Below are positions 30,683 through 33,185 of a stretch of 33,185 nt of DNA, in pieces (positions within the stretch are counted from its first letter, which is position 1; each line of letters begins with the position of its first letter). The DNA is taken from the NCBI RefSeq assembly GCF_001866655.1, contig NZ_MLYR01000041.1, positions 1-33,185 of the forward strand. Reading direction: 5' to 3'. Position numbers and translations under genes: made by a program. Source of the stretch: Bacillus sp. MUM 116. Its GTDB lineage: Bacteria > Bacillota > Bacilli > Bacillales > Cytobacillaceae. The notes below the pieces were generated by a model. It was not told where the DNA came from, made no database searches, and worked only from the letters and a program-made list of their open reading frames with translations.

Positions 30683-31168
30683 ATGATACCTGTAAAGACA
30701 CTAAAAAAAATAGAAGAAGACATTAATAAAAATGATTTAGGGAAAGCGAGAGATAGGCTACACGGGTTAATATCAACCTATCCTAATGAATTAGAACTCC
30801 GTAAAAAATTAGGAGACATTTATTTTGAATTAAAATATCCTTCAATGGCTGGACGATACTGGTATTTAGAAGAAAACAAAACACCCGAAATGGTAAAAGC
30901 GTGTAAAGAGTTTGAAAAATCTATGGGAAATGACCCTAATAGAATTGCTAGAACTCTAAAGTATAGAGGCGATATTGAAATTTTAAAGAGACTGGAATTG
31001 GACAGGGAAATTTCCCCTATAAAAAATAAGGTAAAAGAAAAATTGCTACAAGAATCCGAAGATTCATTGCAAGATAAATTAGTTACTATTGGTTGTATAT
31101 CAATCTTAATATTAATAATTATGTTTGTAGTAATTGGAGTTTACGCATTCTTTAACTGGATATTTTGA
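30683..31168 (+). CDS. DUF6584-like protein with C-terminal membrane anchor, 161 aa
   Basis: N-terminal helical repeat-like region: IEEDINKNDLGKARDRLHGL, ISTYPNELELRKKLGDIYFE, YPSMAGRYWYLEENKTPEM. The GkARDRLhGLi ... yP ... LR ... AGRYWYLEE pattern fits DUF6584 as I remember it, a TPR-like family common in Firmicutes accessory loci. The last 30 residues form one hydrophobic helix (CISILILIIMFVVIGVYAFF), a tail anchor. The Shine-Dalgarno site (ATGAGG) is 13 nt upstream, longer than usual. Function unknown. Confidence 0.65.
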   Translation: MIPVKTLKKIEEDINKNDLGKARDRLHGLISTYPNELELRKKLGDIYFELKYPSMAGRYWYLEENKTPEMVKACKEFEKSMGNDPNRIARTLKYRGDIEILKRLELDREISPIKNKVKEKLLQESEDSLQDKLVTIGCISILILIIMFVVIGVYAFFNWIF

Positions 31169-31200
31169 ATAGGACTTATGAAAGTTTGTGAATATTTACA

Positions 31201-31275
31201 CTTAAAGTAACGGGTGCGTTAATTAAAGAAGAAAGGACATAACATATTAGTCATATAAAATATGTTATGTCCTTT
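31201..31275 (+). repeat. Cassette-border repeat R5 (A-B, C absent)
   Basis: A: CTTAAAGTAACGGGTGC to AAAGAAG (31201-31232). B: the strongest terminator of the series, AAAGGACATAACATA (31232-31246)/TATGTTATGTCCTTT (31261-31275), 15 perfect pairs, then TATTT. No recognisable C hairpin follows. Confidence 0.75.
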
Positions 31276-31357
31276 TATTTATCTAACTTTTTTTATTTAG
31301 GTCTTGATAAATTTTAAACAGTTCAACTTTATTTCATCGCCACACTAAAAAAATTCC

Positions 31358-32200
31358 TCAATCCAATAATTTCAAATCTGCAGTAATTTCTACCGACATT
31401 CCTCCATGAAGATAAGTATTACTTACCGTAGCAATATCTTCTAAGGAACCAATTTCAATTGGTTTTGCCAAAATCTGTCTGATCCTTTCGTCATCCGTAT
31501 TTATGATTATTCTTGCTTCACTTTGATTTTCAAACCGATTATGTTTAATTGCTAATTCCATAGGTGGTCTCTTTTCAAAATCCCACCAACCATATTCACC
31601 GTATTTATCAAAATCAATATAGGAAACGCGTCTAATGATTATTTCATCTCTATTTAGTCCTAGTGCCATAAGAGCATTGGTAATTCTTTGTTCAAATTCC
31701 TTGTAATCATGTATAAAAATAACAGCGGGCTTATCTTTTTGATCTAAATTCTCTACTTCTTGAGGATCCAGATTGTCCATAAAATCTCTAAAATATGATG
31801 CTGGTACCGTCGCTGTTAATCTATGCTTTCCCTCTTCATTTGGACAATTAAACATACTTTGCTTTAATATATAAAGGCAAAAACACGGCAACTCCATATC
31901 CCGAGATCTCTTCAAGTAAACACGTTGGCCGATGGGGATTCGCACCAGATCAGAATATTTTTTATATTTCTGATTCAATTCCTTCAAATGCTCAATATCA
32001 AGCACATGAAATGTTGCCATTGTTCCTTCTAACTTGTCTCCACGCCCTTCCCCTTTTTCAAAAGCATATTTAACCCAAGAGCTTGGTGTACTAAATTTGA
32101 TTTCCCCTTTTTTTAAAAAAGTTTCAGCATATTTTTGAGTAGTGCAGCGAAATACTGAAACAAAGTTTTCAGGTTCTGCCCATTCACCTTTTTCTTCCAT
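31358..32200 (-). CDS. Hypothetical protein of the cassette array, 280 aa
   Basis: ATG 32200 with AAGGAGG 9 nt upstream. Soluble. The start (SVFRCTTQKYAETFLKKGEI, KFSTPSSWVKY) recalls DUF2971-like proteins, where a Tyr/His-x-x-x-fl-x-x-x-e-l-x-f-s-x-p-x-x-f pattern precedes a compact domain; the rest (ELPCFCLYILKQSMFNCPNE, AVIFIHDYKEFEQRI, MELAIKHNRFENQSEARIII) has the E-x-x-Q-x-E-x-R-i-i-i strand of that group. DUF2971-like proteins are frequent in defence islands, but no activity can be assigned. Upstream lies a phased 20-bp repeat. Confidence 0.6.
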   Translation of the reverse strand: MEEKGEWAEPENFVSVFRCTTQKYAETFLKKGEIKFSTPSSWVKYAFEKGEGRGDKLEGTMATFHVLDIEHLKELNQKYKKYSDLVRIPIGQRVYLKRSRDMELPCFCLYILKQSMFNCPNEEGKHRLTATVPASYFRDFMDNLDPQEVENLDQKDKPAVIFIHDYKEFEQRITNALMALGLNRDEIIIRRVSYIDFDKYGEYGWWDFEKRPPMELAIKHNRFENQSEARIIINTDDERIRQILAKPIEIGSLEDIATVSNTYLHGGMSVEITADLKLLD

Positions 32201-32229
32201 TCCATGAATCCTCCTTATTTTACACCGTT

Positions 32230-32362
32230 GCCGGTCTAATACTTTTTTTCTTAATCTACAACTATATTTTCTCAGTCTAACACTTTATTTTTCAGTCTAG
32301 TATTTTATTTTCCATAGAAAGATGAGGGGTTTTTGAGGAGAATATACATATATTGGTCTAAC
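32230..32362. repeat. About 20.5-bp phased repeat with TCTA core
   Basis: TCTA occurs at 32235, 32255, 32276 and 32296 (steps of 20, 21 and 20 bp), each embedded in a unit like AGTCTAAYACTTT followed by T-rich bases; the second unit is the most decayed. A further GTCTAACATTTTTTT stands at 32356-32370, three periods later. It lies upstream of the minus-strand gene starting at 32200. Confidence 0.6.
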
Positions 32363-32375
32363 ATTTTTTTGCTGT

Positions 32376-32462
32376 TCTTCAGCTAACGGGTGCTTTTGTT
32401 AAAGATGACGATCGCTGCGGCGGTCTTTTTTCTTATTGAACGTGGTAGGTTTGTTGAAGAAG
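32376..32462 (+). repeat. Cassette-border repeat R6 (A-B-C)
   Basis: A: CTTCAGCTAACGGGTGC to TTAAAG (32376-32405). B: GATCGC-TGCG-GCGGTC (32410-32425) with T6. C: CTTATTGAACGTGGTAGGTTTGTTGAAGAAG (32432-32462), with part of the hairpin arm lost. Confidence 0.75.
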
Positions 32463-32507
32463 CATTTGGGCAAAATACCTATCAAATTTAAAGGTAGGTG
32501 TTTCCTA

Positions 32508-33032
32508 TTGAAGAAAAAACTCTATGTAATTTTCTGTGTCTTGTTTTTTATAAATAATACTGCTGTATTTGCAAAGCAAGAGGTACCAAATCAAGAATTT
32601 ATTAATAAGTATTATTTCGATGTTGATTTAAAAGGGGTTAAAAATATATATTTCTTTAGACATTTTCCCTTCTACAATGATAAAGGGCAGGTTTCACCTC
32701 TAGGTAAGGCAGTCTTATCAGTCTTACAGGGCGATATATGGGCATGGGTTAGAGAACCAAGGATTTATGTTAAAGAAAACATATCTTATATACATACAGT
32801 CAAGTTAGATGGATTAAATCTGTTATATACTTTAAAAAAAGAAAATAACGTTTGGAAAGTCGTTAAAATTGAGAAGAAGAAACTTCCTTCCGTTGGAAGT
32901 AAAGCTATACTTGAACATGCATTTCTAAGGGCAATAGGAATAGAGATACTCCAAGCAATAATTGTTGAAGGGGCAGGTATTTTAAAAATAGCTGCCGTTT
33001 CGTTTAAGGACGTACCATGTTCAATCATGTAA
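32508..33032 (+). CDS. Secreted hypothetical protein with replaced C-terminus, 174 aa
   Basis: TTG 32508 with AAAGGTAGGTG upstream opens a clear signal peptide (KKKLYVIFCVLFFINNTAVF-A). The mature protein has YYFDVDLKGVKNIYFFRHFP, SYIHTVKLDGLNLLYTLKKE and a short amphipathic end. From about 32950 the bases are those of an IS3-like transposase read antisense, so the last 25 or so residues are not original and the natural stop has been lost. Family unknown. Confidence 0.55.
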   Translation: MKKKLYVIFCVLFFINNTAVFAKQEVPNQEFINKYYFDVDLKGVKNIYFFRHFPFYNDKGQVSPLGKAVLSVLQGDIWAWVREPRIYVKENISYIHTVKLDGLNLLYTLKKENNVWKVVKIEKKKLPSVGSKAILEHAFLRAIGIEILQAIIVEGAGILKIAAVSFKDVPCSIM

Positions 33033-33185
33033 TTTAGTACGTCTAGTTTAAACTGTTGTGTGTAATTTGTACAAGGCTTAAGAAAAGCTTCAACACCATT
33101 GTATTCGTATTGTTTGACCCATTTAAGGATTGCCTTATGATCAGTCCTTAACGATTTCGCTATTTCATTTGAACTCTCATTTCCA
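32950..33185 (-). pseudogene. IS3-family (OrfA/helix-turn-helix) transposase fragment, cut by the window edge
   Basis: The minus strand reads NESSNEIAKSLRTDHKAILK, WVKQYEYNGVEAFLKPCTN, then QFKLDVLNYMIEHGTSLNET and AAIFKIPAPSTIIAW, the two HTH units of IS3/IS150-type OrfA proteins. The homology stops at that Trp near 32951 without an IS terminal repeat, so the element is truncated at its 3' side; its 5' part lies beyond the window. Confidence 0.8.

Noticed and set aside
28583..32462. CRISPR array
   Set aside because: Repeat units are 500-1100 bp apart with genes between them, vary in sequence, and no cas genes are present.

Overview
The window looks like chromosome from a low-GC, endospore-forming Bacillaceae species (Bacillus/Neobacillus/Mesobacillus type). 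Shine-Dalgarno sites are strong AGGAGG-type sequences and TTG/GTG starts are common. There are two alpha-crystallin-like small proteins of the kind found in spores, a CtpA/DeoD/YodL/YozD block arranged as I remember it from the B. subtilis yod region, and a roughly 120-bp GC-rich repeat (2815-2938) that I recognise as dispersed in this family. I cannot name the species from sequence alone.

Bases 1 to about 15,750 are conserved backbone: a DUF4870 membrane protein, an amidohydrolase, a GNAT acetyltransferase behind a long leader with a large terminator hairpin, an SDR oxidoreductase, two Hsp20-like proteins, a zinc-ribbon protein, a COG0523 (CobW-like) metal GTPase with a secreted L,D-transpeptidase-like protein, a degenerate LCP-like protein, the protease CtpA, the copper ATPase CopA, purine nucleoside phosphorylase DeoD, then YodL, YozD and a YodN-position gene. 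Most genes end in a clear intrinsic terminator.

From about 15.8 kb to the right edge the window is an accessory island. Its left part holds decayed genes (an ORF interrupted by an amber codon, a fragment of a helicase-associated domain) and two diverged copies of an 80-bp repeat. Next comes a two-gene CBASS anti-phage system in an unusual convergent layout: a CD-NTase at 18114-19004 facing a Cap15-type 2TM/beta-barrel effector at 19025-19627, sharing one terminator. Three copies of one serine recombinase gene follow, one complete and two reduced to C-terminal remnants. They alternate with cargo: a lipoprotein, a HTH antitoxin-PIN toxin pair, and a prepilin-FN3-LamG protein split by a -1 frameshift at an A7 run. 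A 158-bp MITE-like element with 8-bp target duplications lies beside the PIN gene.

The section 28.58-32.46 kb is the most unexplained part. Single small genes in either orientation (membrane or secreted proteins, a likely DUF6584 protein, an unknown 280-aa protein) are separated by six copies of a structured repeat, always in the same orientation. The repeat is built as hairpin A (core AACGGGTGC), a variable terminator hairpin B with a T-run, then hairpin C (core near GGCAGGTTAGTG). It looks like an array of repeat-delimited gene cassettes. The right edge is a broken IS3-like transposase fragment fused to the end of the last cassette gene.

All family names come from recognising motifs by eye. 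No database search, folding program or alignment tool was run.
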